From NCBI GenBank assembly GCA_029786595.1, contig JAFLXO010000007.1, forward strand, positions 1 through 36,570: DNA of 36,570 nt, read 5' to 3'. Positions within the stretch are counted from its first letter, which is position 1. Each line of letters starts with the position of its first letter. Shown in pieces: positions 7,928-15,746 of this stretch. The notes beneath the pieces were generated by a model that ran no database searches, was not told where the DNA came from, and worked only from the letters and a program-made list of their open reading frames with translations. Both the position numbers and the translations under genes were made by a program. Origin of the DNA: Nitrososphaerota archaeon (GTDB taxonomy: Archaea > Thermoproteota > Nitrososphaeria > Conexivisphaerales > UBA164).

Positions 7928-9489
7928 GGGCCATCGAGGTAGTATCCCAGGCGCTGGTAGTAAGCCCTAGTTCCCACCGCGCTTATAACTACCGCCTTCC
8001 TCCCGCCGAACTCCTCACGCGCGATCCGCTCGGCCTCCTCCATCAGATTTTTTCCTATTCCCCTGTGCTGCCACTGGTCCTCATCTCTCTCCCCAAAGCC
8101 CAGCTCTTTGCCGTACACCCTTAATTCCCTTATCAGCACGGCATCCTTTCCCCTGATCTCTTCCCTGTGCGCGCTATCTGAAGGGATCCTGAGCCTGAGG
8201 AAGCCAGCTATATGGCTTTCTTCATCCTCCCACGAAAGGAAGACCTCCGACCCTCCAGATGCGGGGTAATCGATCCGTTTCATCCTGAAGGAATCAGGGT
8301 TGACAGCGCTTATTCCGTTTAGCCCGACCTCCCTGCACCGTATGCAATTGCATTTCTTTCCGTCAGCCTTCAACCTTCTGTGAACTAGTTCCCTGAGGTT
8401 GCCGGCCTTGACCCCGCCCTCGATCATATAGGCCGGTATATCCCTCTGAATTCTCATGATCCTTATCCACGGCGGAACGATCTCCTTTACCTTGACTAGA
8501 AGCTCTACCGCGTCGTCTTCATCAAGCGGCCTGTAAAGGCCTTTGGAATACATATCATAGAGCTTAGCGGACCTGATCACAAGCGTCGGATAGATTTTTA
8601 GCATATCCGGCTTGAAGTCATCTTCAAAAAAGAGCCTCTTAAATGATGCAAGATCCCGTTCGGGGCTTGTAAACGGCAGCCCCGGCATCATATGCGCTAC
8701 GATCTTGAACCCCGCGTCCTTAGCCACCCTGAAAGCCTCCCTGATGTCCTTCACCGTATTGCCTCGATGCACCTTTAATAGCACTTCGTCATCGAGGATC
8801 TGGACGCCCAGCTCCACCCTCGTGGCGCCATAATCCAGCATTAAATCCACATGCCGCTGTCGGCAAAAATCCGGCCTGGTTTCAAACGTCAGGCCTACGC
8901 AACGCCGTGCCGCGTTAACGTTCTTCTCCATGGCGGCCTCCATACTTTCGCTGACATCACCGTTCAGCCCATCGTATATGCCCTTGATAAACGACCTCTG
9001 GTAATCGTCTGGGAAGCTGAGAAACGTGCCTCCCATTACCACAACTTCGCTCTTCGAAGTCCTGTGTCCTAACGCCTCAAGTTGCCCTACCCTGCTCCTA
9101 ACCTGCATGAACGGGTCATAGTTATTCTGAGCGCCACGCATTGCAGCCGGCTCCTTCCCCGTGTAGGATTTTGGGGAGTCGAAGTCTACACCACCCGGGC
9201 AGTATATGCACTGGGCTTGCGGCGGGCAGGGCATGGGCTTCGACATAACAGCTATAACGGAAATTCCGGATAGGTTGCGCACCTGCTTGATCTTCAGCGG
9301 GGTTAACATCAGCTTCCTGTCATATCCTGATTGCTGTAAGACTTCCGAGTTCTTTGGAACCCGTGTTAGCCCGTATTTTCTTGTTACGCTGAGCTTTATT
9401 CTCTCTATTTCATCTGCATCTAGATGCTCGTGTTTAAGGAGCATTTCTGATATTTCCAGCAACGCCTTCTGATAAGACACTGTTCTCAA
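7906..9489 (-). CDS. elp3: tRNA uridine(34) acetyltransferase Elp3 (radical SAM + GNAT)
   Basis: Archaeal Elp3 alone modifies the wobble uridine of certain tRNAs, joining a radical SAM domain with an acetyl-CoA-binding GNAT domain. The 527-residue length fits. Cluster cysteines are Cys88, Cys94 and Cys97 in PMPCPPQAQCIYCPGG. Other family motifs are TFETRPDFC, VELGVQ and AHMMPGLPFTSPERD, plus a zinc-type CNCIRC near the domain junction. The C-terminal GNAT part shows QHRGIGKNLMEEAE for acetyl-CoA binding and ends YYQRLGYYLDGPYMVKRL. The first cluster loop is C-x5-C-x2-C and lacks the His-Gly of the usual CPHGKC. The start is TTG at 9489, with a TATA-like gttaaataat about 25 bases upstream. Confidence 0.93.
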   Translation of the reverse strand: MRTVSYQKALLEISEMLLKHEHLDADEIERIKLSVTRKYGLTRVPKNSEVLQQSGYDRKLMLTPLKIKQVRNLSGISVIAVMSKPMPCPPQAQCIYCPGGVDFDSPKSYTGKEPAAMRGAQNNYDPFMQVRSRVGQLEALGHRTSKSEVVVMGGTFLSFPDDYQRSFIKGIYDGLNGDVSESMEAAMEKNVNAARRCVGLTFETRPDFCRQRHVDLMLDYGATRVELGVQILDDEVLLKVHRGNTVKDIREAFRVAKDAGFKIVAHMMPGLPFTSPERDLASFKRLFFEDDFKPDMLKIYPTLVIRSAKLYDMYSKGLYRPLDEDDAVELLVKVKEIVPPWIRIMRIQRDIPAYMIEGGVKAGNLRELVHRRLKADGKKCNCIRCREVGLNGISAVNPDSFRMKRIDYPASGGSEVFLSWEDEESHIAGFLRLRIPSDSAHREEIRGKDAVLIRELRVYGKELGFGERDEDQWQHRGIGKNLMEEAERIAREEFGGRKAVVISAVGTRAYYQRLGYYLDGPYMVKRL

Positions 9490-9565
9490 AGCTTATTTAC
9501 AGTTAATTATTTAACTTTTGTGCGATATTTAACCTTAAGACGAAGTCTGTAGATGATTTATAGGC

Positions 9566-9698
9566 GCGGCAGCGTATGTGTGCAACCGGGCTGTCTGTGC
9601 CGTACGCCTTTTCCCTTATCGCTCCAAGCGCTTCTCCGGAGCCATCCTATCCACGATTTCTCCAGTCTTTTATCATAAGTGGTAGAGCGGCAGCGTAT
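9566..9698. repeat. 12-base direct repeat pair
   Basis: The word gcggcagcgtat occurs at 9566-9577 and again at 9687-9698, each time inside a longer, imperfectly matching stretch of about 25 bases. The spacing is 121 bases. The copies may be a regulator-binding site or remnants of a small repeat. Confidence 0.4.
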
Positions 9699-9756
9699 AA
9701 ATTGACCCGTATCCGCTCACAAGTGGGTCACCATCCTTTATAGTAAGCTCGATAGC

Positions 9757-9770
9757 CGGCTCTAGAGCCG
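9757..9770. repeat. Perfect 14-base palindrome upstream of moaC
   Basis: The sequence cggctctagagccg is its own reverse complement. It lies about 157 bases before the moaC start, too far for a core promoter element. It could be an operator or a hairpin in an unannotated transcript. Confidence 0.35.
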
Positions 9771-9892
9771 TCATAATATCTTACTATCGTTTTATGCTAA
9801 TTATATCTGTGGGCTGGAATGGGCATACCCGAGTTTGCGCCCTTGGAGATGCCTCTGGTGGTATATCAGACAGTAGGTCATATCTGGGAAAC

Positions 9893-9903
9893 GTTAATTA
9901 AAA
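9893..9903 (+). promoter_or_regulatory. TATA-like box for moaC-moaB
   Basis: The stretch gttaattaaaa lies 24-34 bases before the ATG at 9927, at leaderless spacing. Confidence 0.5.
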
Positions 9904-9926
9904 GCCATGTCATGTAAAGTCAGAAT

Positions 9927-10361
9927 ATGAAGATGGTGGATATATCGGACAAAAGGGAGGTAAGCAGAAGGGCCACCGCGATCGGTGAAATCAAGTTGAA
10001 ACAAGAAACATGCACGCTGATCAAGGCTGGGAAGATTGAAAAGGGGGACCCATTGACGGTTGCAGAAATTTCTGCAATAAATGGCGTCAAGGAGTCATCC
10101 AGGCTGTTGACCTTCTCACACCAGATACCCCTGGAGTCGGTTACGGCGCAGGCCAAGTTAACGGATTCTGGCGCAAGCCTGGTCGTTAGCGCGTCAGCCC
10201 ATTACAGAACGGGGGTCGAAATGGACGCGCTGACAGGCGTCGCTATAGGGCTTTTGAACCTCTGGGATATGGTCAAGAAATATGAAAAGGATGAAGAAGG
10301 GCAATACCCCTCCACGGTAGTGCATAACCTCCGCGTGCTAGAGAAGGTCAAGGAAAAATGA
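9927..10361 (+). CDS. moaC: Cyclic pyranopterin monophosphate synthase MoaC
   Basis: MoaC forms cyclic pyranopterin monophosphate, the first stable intermediate of molybdenum (or tungsten) cofactor synthesis. The 144-residue protein shows family motifs in order: MVDISDK, ETCTLI, KGDPL, the loop SHQIPLESV with His65, GVEMDALTGVAIGLLNLWDMVK (quoted in two parts in the family as GVEM-ALT and WDMVK), with Asp114 and Lys117. The usual Cys before the His is Ser. Translation may begin at the ATG at 9927 or two codons later at 9933. The gene overlaps moaB by four bases (ATGA), so the two are translationally coupled. Confidence 0.93.
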   Translation: MKMVDISDKREVSRRATAIGEIKLKQETCTLIKAGKIEKGDPLTVAEISAINGVKESSRLLTFSHQIPLESVTAQAKLTDSGASLVVSASAHYRTGVEMDALTGVAIGLLNLWDMVKKYEKDEEGQYPSTVVHNLRVLEKVKEK

Positions 10362-10951
10362 GCAAGCACGTGCCAAGCAAAAATCAAAAGCGCACGGGGC
10401 GGGCTGAACACCGGTCCACTGCACAGTTGCGGTCAGAGCACGACCATCACGATAAGGACGTATTTACCCATATTTACTGTTCCCTGATTACCGTAAGTAC
10501 GTCCCGGTATGATGGGCTGCAGAACGGGAAAAGGCTTAAGGATGAAAGCGGGGATATGCTGGAGAAGCTGCTGAAAGGAGCGGGGCACAAGGTGGCGTCT
10601 AGGGCGCTGGTACCTGATTCCATAGCTCAAATAAGAAGCGCGGTACTATCCGCTACCCGTCTGAGGGATGTAAAACTGATCGTCCTTGTGGGTGGCACCG
10701 GTATGTCACGAACCGATGTCACCTATGATGCCATAAGGCCTCTGTTCCAACGTGAGATGTTCGGGTTCGGTGAAGCTTTCCGTTCAGCCAGCGTTTTACA
10801 GGTGGGGCTGGACGGTATGTTCACCAGGGCGGCCCTCGGAATAACCGACGATGACAAGGTCTTGGTATCGCTGCCAGGATCTATCAACGGCGTCCGAACC
10901 GGGGCGGAGCTGCTGGTTAAGATAATCCCACATCTTATGTCATTTACATAG
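10358..10951 (+). CDS. moaB: Molybdopterin adenylyltransferase / MoaB-type protein
   Basis: MoaB/MogA-type proteins bind molybdopterin and adenylylate it before metal insertion. The 197-residue protein has the family core LIVLVGGTGMSRTDVTYDAI (GGTG motif with conserved Asp), FGFGEAFRSAS, and the C-terminal LVSLPGSINGVRTG, LLVKIIPHLM. The first ~33 residues, before the beta-strand HIYCSLITVSTS, form an extra basic and His-rich extension (including HDHHDK) not usual in the family. There is no alternative ATG to remove it. The ATG overlaps the moaC stop. Confidence 0.9.
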   Translation: MSKHVPSKNQKRTGRAEHRSTAQLRSEHDHHDKDVFTHIYCSLITVSTSRYDGLQNGKRLKDESGDMLEKLLKGAGHKVASRALVPDSIAQIRSAVLSATRLRDVKLIVLVGGTGMSRTDVTYDAIRPLFQREMFGFGEAFRSASVLQVGLDGMFTRAALGITDDDKVLVSLPGSINGVRTGAELLVKIIPHLMSFT

Positions 10952-11067
10952 TAAACCTAAATAAGTTGGTGGCATCGAACCATTTGCGCAATTTGTTACA
11001 TTTATTCTCATAAAGGGCTTAGGAACTAGGCATAGAAGCAAAGTATTTTAATGGCGCTAAGGTTAGA

Positions 11068-11355
11068 ATGATGATCTATTTGGCCAAAAGGACCTTTACT
11101 ATAGAAATGAGCGATCAGACTATACAGATCGATGGATATGACCATAGGAAGGTGCTTATCAAATATCTGATGAAAAGAAGGAGGAGCCTCCTGTCAACTA
11201 GGGATCCTAAGAAGGTAGAGCTCCTGTGGGAGAAATTGCCGAAGAAGGCCACCGTCAAAAGCGTCAGAGAATCTAAAACCTTTGACATAAATTGGAAACT
11301 TAAGGGGGAAGGGGAATTGACGGGCGCCAGATTTGTGTTTGACCTCGTACCTTAA
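11068..11355 (+). CDS. Small conserved-looking protein of unknown function
   Basis: The 95-residue protein is soluble, Lys/Arg-rich in its middle (KYLMKRRRSLLSTRDPKKVE) and begins and ends with likely beta strands (AKRTFTIEMS, ARFVFDLVP). There are no cysteines and no helix-turn-helix I can name. A beta-alpha-beta layout with a basic centre might bind nucleic acid, but that is a guess. The ATG at 11068 follows a TATA-like tattttaa about 17-24 bases upstream. An in-frame TTG at 11077 would drop three residues. It sits between moaB and the nuo operon and appears to be its own unit. Confidence 0.6.
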   Translation: MMIYLAKRTFTIEMSDQTIQIDGYDHRKVLIKYLMKRRRSLLSTRDPKKVELLWEKLPKKATVKSVRESKTFDINWKLKGEGELTGARFVFDLVP

Positions 11356-11514
11356 TCAACACAAATTATATAATATATTCTGATCTAAGATTTTTTTATT
11401 AAAATATTTTGCAAATACACGTTCTAATATATTAATCCCTGAGATTTATCCATTCAATGAGTTAATATAAATGATAAATAAAGTTAAATATGAACGCTAG
11501 ATTCATATGATGAT
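11356..11514 (+). promoter_or_regulatory. AT-rich promoter region of the nuo operon
   Basis: These 159 bases are far richer in A and T than anything around them. A TATA-like gttaaata at 11483-11490 is 25-32 bases before the nuoA ATG, giving a leaderless start. A T-run near 11391-11397 could end transcription of the preceding gene. Further AT words (tatataatatatt, taatatatta) could be alternative promoters or sites for chromatin proteins. This is the only sizeable non-coding gap before 11 tightly packed genes. Confidence 0.6.
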
Positions 11515-11889
11515 ATGCTGCAGTGGGGCGGAGTCATAATCGACGTGGGGATCATCATGTTGATCGGCATCGCCGTTCCCATATTATCGTATCTTATAGG
11601 CAAGGCCCTCGCTTCCCCCGACTATCCATCAAAGACCCGCAGGTTCGAAAGCGGAAACGAACAGATCGGCAGGGCCAGGGGCATATTCCTTATGCAATAT
11701 TACCCGTATGCGCTCCTTTTCATGACGGTGGAGCCGTTTGTAGTATTCATATTTATACTGCTTCTAGTGCTCGGGGTGAGCACGACGATCGCCTTCGTTG
11801 TGGGTGTGGGGGTAATGGTTCCGTCTATGCTTTACGCTACGAAGAACGCAAAGGTGGCGGCGAGATGGGTGGTGGAGCAGACGGAGTAG
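11515..11889 (+). CDS. nuoA: NADH:quinone oxidoreductase-like subunit A
   Basis: NuoA is a small membrane subunit of complex I-type enzymes, lying near the quinone pocket. The 124-residue protein has three membrane helices. After the first comes the family loop with KTRRFESGNEQIGRARG, corresponding to the conserved YECG-type loop, but Cys is replaced by Ser (FESG). The second and third helices carry the usual acidic residue (MTVEPFVVF). The 3' end overlaps nuoB by 25 bases. It is the first gene of the operon and has the operon's TATA box 25-32 bases before its ATG. Confidence 0.9.
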   Translation: MLQWGGVIIDVGIIMLIGIAVPILSYLIGKALASPDYPSKTRRFESGNEQIGRARGIFLMQYYPYALLFMTVEPFVVFIFILLLVLGVSTTIAFVVGVGVMVPSMLYATKNAKVAARWVVEQTE

Positions 11890-12449
11890 CCTACTTTGGA
11901 AATTTGGAGAAGGTCTCCAAGAAGGCGGTCTCCTTTCTGAAGAAGCAAGGATATGTAAAATCAATGATAAATTGGGGAGACAAGTTTTCCCTCTGGCCCG
12001 TGCATCTTATGACCTCCTGTTGTGGTACCGAGTTTGCAGCTGCTTCCGGGCCTCGTTTTGATCTTGAGAGGCTGGGCTTTCTTCCATTTGGGGGCCCACG
12101 TCAAACTAACCTCATAGTGATCGAAGGCACAACCACGCTCAAGATGGCCCGAAGCGTAAGGATAGTCTGGGAGCAGATGCCGGCGCCAAAATGGGTCATA
12201 GCTATGGGGGCCTGCGCTATGGATGGCGGTATATTCTATGATAGTTATAATACCGTTCCGGCCAGGGATATAGTTCCCGTCGATATTTTTCTAGCCGGTT
12301 GTCCGCCTAGGCCCGAAGCGCTGGCCAGGGCTGTTGTTATGCTACAGGAAAGCATAGTGAAGAATCGGCCTCCAGCGGCCGATATCCAGGTGACAGCAGC
12401 GCCCGCAACATCAGGTTCCAAGGATGTGGTCGAGGCGGTGTCCAAGTGA
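11865..12449 (+). CDS. nuoB: NADH:quinone oxidoreductase-like subunit B
   Basis: NuoB carries the terminal iron-sulfur cluster N2 that passes electrons to quinone. I start it at ATG 11865, after an aaggtgg ribosome site and inside the end of nuoA; the open frame reaches further upstream only as a nuoA shadow. The 194-residue protein has the four cluster ligands: Cys52-Cys53 (TSCCGTEF), Cys117 (MGACAMDGG) and Cys146 (LAGCPPRPEAL). The DSYNTVPARDIVPVDIFLAG stretch is typical. The last ~30 residues are an Ala/Val-rich tail. Its stop overlaps nuoC by four bases. Confidence 0.95.
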   Translation: MGGGADGVAYFGNLEKVSKKAVSFLKKQGYVKSMINWGDKFSLWPVHLMTSCCGTEFAAASGPRFDLERLGFLPFGGPRQTNLIVIEGTTTLKMARSVRIVWEQMPAPKWVIAMGACAMDGGIFYDSYNTVPARDIVPVDIFLAGCPPRPEALARAVVMLQESIVKNRPPAADIQVTAAPATSGSKDVVEAVSK

Positions 12450-12907
12450 CGGCCGCAAGCCGGGTCATCACGGGGATTACCTTTACCACCGATGAAGCCA
12501 AGAGGATATTCGAAGTTGAGGCGTCTGATGGCGCCCATCTGCTGGACCTTGCGACCCGGCTTAAGGCCGCTGGGTTCGACCACTGCCTTTCGGTGACCGC
12601 CGAGGACCTTGGTGATAGGCTGGCCGTGCTATGGCACATATCTAGTTACACTAACAAGGAGCTTTCAGGCATGAACGCCCAAATTAGGCTGATCGTATCC
12701 AAATCAGATAATGTCGAAGTTCCAACGCTAACCGGCATCTGGGAGAGCGCCAATTTCCTGGAGAGAGAAACCTATGAAATGTTTGGAGTAGTGTTTAAGG
12801 GCCATCCCGATATGAGGCGTCTTTTACTTCCTGATGACTTCACTGGCAAGTGGCCTATGAGGAAGGATTTTCCATTGAAAAAAACTCCGTGGAGGGTGCA
12901 AAAATGA
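12446..12907 (+). CDS. nuoC: NADH:quinone oxidoreductase-like subunit C
   Basis: NuoC is a soluble subunit of the connecting module, bound to NuoD. The 153-residue protein ends with the family signature: WESANFLERETYEMFGVVF, then GHPDMRRLLLPDDF and MRKDFPL. The start is GTG at 12446, overlapping the nuoB stop as GTGA, and the end overlaps nuoD as ATGA. NuoC and NuoD are separate here, not fused as in some bacteria. Confidence 0.94.
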   Translation: MTAASRVITGITFTTDEAKRIFEVEASDGAHLLDLATRLKAAGFDHCLSVTAEDLGDRLAVLWHISSYTNKELSGMNAQIRLIVSKSDNVEVPTLTGIWESANFLERETYEMFGVVFKGHPDMRRLLLPDDFTGKWPMRKDFPLKKTPWRVQK

Positions 12908-14130
12908 GCGCGTCCCAGGACCGGGCAACTACGGCCAACCTGACTTACGATGAGCTGGCAGGACTGAAGGCTGAGCGGGAACTGGTGCTGCTGATAGGCC
13001 CAGCTCACCCAGGCTCCGGGCATATGAAGATTAAGGTATGGATGGATGGCGATATAATCCAGAGGGTTGACCCCGACATCGGTTTCGTGCATCGTACCAC
13101 GGAAAAGCTGAGCGAGAACCGCCTATACATAAAAGCCATTCCCATTGTGGAACGGGTTATGCTGCCCGACACCATCAATGCCAATCTGGCGTATGTCATA
13201 GCTCTGGAAAGGCTGTTGGGAATAGAGCCGACCCCCCGTGCACAGTATCTCAGGACGCTGACGTCCGAAATCAACAGGATAACGAGTCATCTTTACGGAA
13301 TAGGGCTGTACGGGATATTCCTCGGTTCATCGACGGTGTATATGTGGGCCTTTGCAGACAGGGAGCCCCTCATAGACTTGCTCGAAGAGATCAGCGGCGC
13401 AAGGATAACCTATTCATACATAATTCCCGGCGGGGTTCGATGGGATCTGCCAGCAGGTTTCAAAGAAAGGGCGGAAACGGTGCTGCAGTACATGGAGGCC
13501 AGGCTGAAGGACTATGAAAAGATCTGGGTCAAGAATCCGGTTGTGATGGATAGGACCGAGGGTGTTGGCATCGTAAGCAAATCAGACGCCATCCGCCTTG
13601 GGATAACCGGGCCAAACCTGAGGGCGTCCGGGGTTGATTACGATACAAGAAGGGCCAAACCGTATGCTGCGTACCCTAACCTCGACTTCAATGTCCCTAC
13701 ATTCAGTGAGGGGGACTGCTATGCCAGGTTGCTTCAGAGGGTTGAGGAGATAGAGCAGAGTATCAGGATCATAAGGCAGGTGCTAAAGGATATCCCTGAT
13801 GGCAGGATAATCAGCGACGATATCTACTCAAAGATGAACCCGCTCCAGAAGAGGATGTATGAAATGAAACACCGGGTGATGTTTCCCGCATATATGGCCA
13901 GCATGAGGCCTGCGGCCGGAAGGTCAACGGCGAGCGTCGAAGCCGGGCGGGGGGAGATCTTTTTCTACCTGGTAAGTAACGGGGATAAGGTGCCATTCAG
14001 GTTCAGATGGGTGACCCCTTCGTTTCTCAATCTCCCGTTCTTCACACATGTGATGGTAGGGCAGCACCTTGCCGACCTGCCTGCGATATACGGTAGCTCC
14101 GACTACTTCCCTCCGGAGGCTGATAGGTAA
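12904..14130 (+). CDS. nuoD: NADH:quinone oxidoreductase-like subunit D
   Basis: NuoD forms the quinone-binding cavity with NuoB and descends from the large subunit of NiFe hydrogenases. The 408-residue protein, started at the ATG overlapping the nuoC stop, has IGPAHPGSGHMKIKV at residues 31-45, IGFVHRTTEKL, EINRITSHLYGIGL, and a C-terminus with SVEAGRGEIFFYLVSNGDK and an ending rich in family residues (IYGSSDYFPPEADR). It lacks the paired CxxC motifs that bind nickel in hydrogenases, so it is the quinone-type subunit. In the N-terminal hairpin the second His is displaced by one residue from the usual HPxxHG. nuoH starts directly after the stop. Confidence 0.95.
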   Translation: MSASQDRATTANLTYDELAGLKAERELVLLIGPAHPGSGHMKIKVWMDGDIIQRVDPDIGFVHRTTEKLSENRLYIKAIPIVERVMLPDTINANLAYVIALERLLGIEPTPRAQYLRTLTSEINRITSHLYGIGLYGIFLGSSTVYMWAFADREPLIDLLEEISGARITYSYIIPGGVRWDLPAGFKERAETVLQYMEARLKDYEKIWVKNPVVMDRTEGVGIVSKSDAIRLGITGPNLRASGVDYDTRRAKPYAAYPNLDFNVPTFSEGDCYARLLQRVEEIEQSIRIIRQVLKDIPDGRIISDDIYSKMNPLQKRMYEMKHRVMFPAYMASMRPAAGRSTASVEAGRGEIFFYLVSNGDKVPFRFRWVTPSFLNLPFFTHVMVGQHLADLPAIYGSSDYFPPEADR

Positions 14131-15195
14131 ATGATTCAGATCCTCTCCCTGTTGGTGTCGGTTTCATTGCTGTCGTTCATCGAATACATCCTGCCGCCGA
14201 TCCTTTACATAATAGTCTTCCCTGGGCTTATAGTTGTCCTGTTGATGCTCTTCTTTATGATCTGGCTGGAGAGGAAGGTTGCAGCAAAGACACAGCTAAG
14301 GTTTGGGCCCCTCTACGTTTCAAAGAGGTTTGGAGGAGTAATTCAAACCGTGGCGGACCTGATACGCTTTAGCTTCCAGGAATTCATAATTCCAGCCGGC
14401 GCTGACGTCTTCGCCTATATTCAGGCTCCGGGCTTACTCATGGCGTTCGGGCTTCTTCCTCTGATATTTATTCCGGTTGGCCCCTATTATGCGAACATCT
14501 TTCCGGCCAACTATTCACTGCTGATCGTAATTCCTCTCATAATAATAACGCCAATTTACGTCATACTCCTTGGATGGGCCAGCGATAACAAGTTTTCATT
14601 TGTAGGTTCGATAAGGGAGGCATTCCTTGTCATATCCTATGAGATTCCATTAATCCTCTCCATCCTTTCCATGATACTTCTTTATGGAAGCGTCAACGCG
14701 ATCAACGGAGTGAGCTTTCAGATAGGAAGGGGTATACCGGGAATCGTGCTAAACCCCATAGCCGCCTTCCTCTTCTTGGTGGTGATGATAAGGACCACCG
14801 GCCGATTTCCATTTGAAATAAGCGAGGCTGAAAGCGAGGTTGTCATGGGCCCGTATACAGAGTACAGCGCGCTGTTCTTTGGGATAGGTATGAGCCTGCC
14901 GTACATCGAGCTCTATTCGTTCAGTCTGCTCTTTTCCGTGCTGTTCCTGGGAGGGTGGTGGCCTATTGTACCTTCTGCGGCAGCGGCCTCAGGGGTGGTG
15001 GGCGGGCTCCTGCTGCCGGGCCTGGTGGTCTTTATAAAGGCGCTGATCGTGATGGCTTTCCTTGTGTTTTTAAGGGCCGTATACCCAAGGTACAGGATAG
15101 ATCAGGCGATAACGGTTGGCTGGGATCAGGCGCTGTACCTTGGATTTGCGGCTGTGGCACTTTCAATAGCCCTAGTTTGGAGTGGTCTGGTTTGA
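14131..15195 (+). CDS. nuoH: NADH:quinone oxidoreductase-like subunit H
   Basis: NuoH is the membrane subunit that links the quinone cavity to the proton channels. The 354-residue protein has about eight helices. It carries the family signatures MIWLERKVAAKTQLRFGP in the first loop, GWASDNKFSFVGSIREA, and GRFPFEISEAESEVVMGPYT with its string of acidic residues facing the quinone site. It starts on the base after nuoD and overlaps nuoI by four bases (TTGA). These features and the length agree with an intact subunit. Confidence 0.95.
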   Translation: MIQILSLLVSVSLLSFIEYILPPILYIIVFPGLIVVLLMLFFMIWLERKVAAKTQLRFGPLYVSKRFGGVIQTVADLIRFSFQEFIIPAGADVFAYIQAPGLLMAFGLLPLIFIPVGPYYANIFPANYSLLIVIPLIIITPIYVILLGWASDNKFSFVGSIREAFLVISYEIPLILSILSMILLYGSVNAINGVSFQIGRGIPGIVLNPIAAFLFLVVMIRTTGRFPFEISEAESEVVMGPYTEYSALFFGIGMSLPYIELYSFSLLFSVLFLGGWWPIVPSAAAASGVVGGLLLPGLVVFIKALIVMAFLVFLRAVYPRYRIDQAITVGWDQALYLGFAAVALSIALVWSGLV

Positions 15196-15746
15196 CTGGG
15201 CGAAAAAATAACCGTATAAGGGGGCACGTCGACGCGCTAGCCACCGGCTTCAAATACCTGGCCGAGCCCAACAGGATGACGCTGAACTACCCGGACGAAT
15301 CCATGAATCTCAAGGATAACTACAGGGGGTTCTTCGCAGTTAAGGATAAAACGTGCATAGGGTGCAGCCTGTGCGAGATAGTCTGTCCACCGAAGGCCAT
15401 ATCCATGCTTGACCTGACAGATGCCGGAGGAAAGAAGAAGAAGAGGCCGATGATCGACTGGGGTCTCTGCATATTCTGCTATTTCTGCGTAGACATATGT
15501 CCTACAGACGCCTTCCAGACTTCGCAGGTTCATGATAAGGCCTTCTACTCGGAAACCGAATATCAAACGGTCCATGGCGAGCCGATGCAGTATCCTTATG
15601 ACTACAGCAAGCGGCCTGATTATAAGGAAATATATGAATCATTTCACGATGTAGCGCCGGACGATCCGTCGGCCGGCTCGAAGAAGGTGGTTCCAAAGTT
15701 CGACAAAAAGAGGGGGATAAAATATGAGCATCCTGGTCAGCCTTAG
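15192..15746 (+). CDS. nuoI: NADH:quinone oxidoreductase-like subunit I (2x[4Fe-4S])
   Basis: NuoI carries two [4Fe-4S] clusters that lead electrons to NuoB. I choose the TTG at 15192, which overlaps the nuoH stop as TTGA and puts the usual amphipathic helix before the first cluster. The frame extends upstream only as a shadow of nuoH. In the 184-residue protein the ligands are Cys55, 58, 61, 65 (CIGCSLCEIVCPP) and Cys93, 96, 99, 103 (CIFCYFCVDICPTDAF). The C-terminal ~75 residues are an acidic then basic tail rich in Tyr and Pro (MQYPYDYSKRPDYKEIY). With no NuoE/F/G in the operon, this subunit is the likely entry point for electrons, for example from ferredoxin, as proposed for related archaeal complexes. 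Its end overlaps nuoJ by 23 bases. Confidence 0.93.
   Translation: MTGRKNNRIRGHVDALATGFKYLAEPNRMTLNYPDESMNLKDNYRGFFAVKDKTCIGCSLCEIVCPPKAISMLDLTDAGGKKKKRPMIDWGLCIFCYFCVDICPTDAFQTSQVHDKAFYSETEYQTVHGEPMQYPYDYSKRPDYKEIYESFHDVAPDDPSAGSKKVVPKFDKKRGIKYEHPGQP

Larger units (their letters stand above)
9490..9926. other. 437-base intergenic region between divergent elp3 and moaC
   Basis: No open frame or tRNA is convincing here. It holds the elp3 promoter at its left end and the moaC promoter at its right. Between them are a 12-base direct repeat (9566-9577 and 9687-9698), a perfect 14-base palindrome (9757-9770), and a stretch around 9820-9855 that can pair with itself (gggcat with atgccc-like segments). 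It is long for this compact genome, so a small RNA or regulatory array is possible. Confidence 0.4.
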
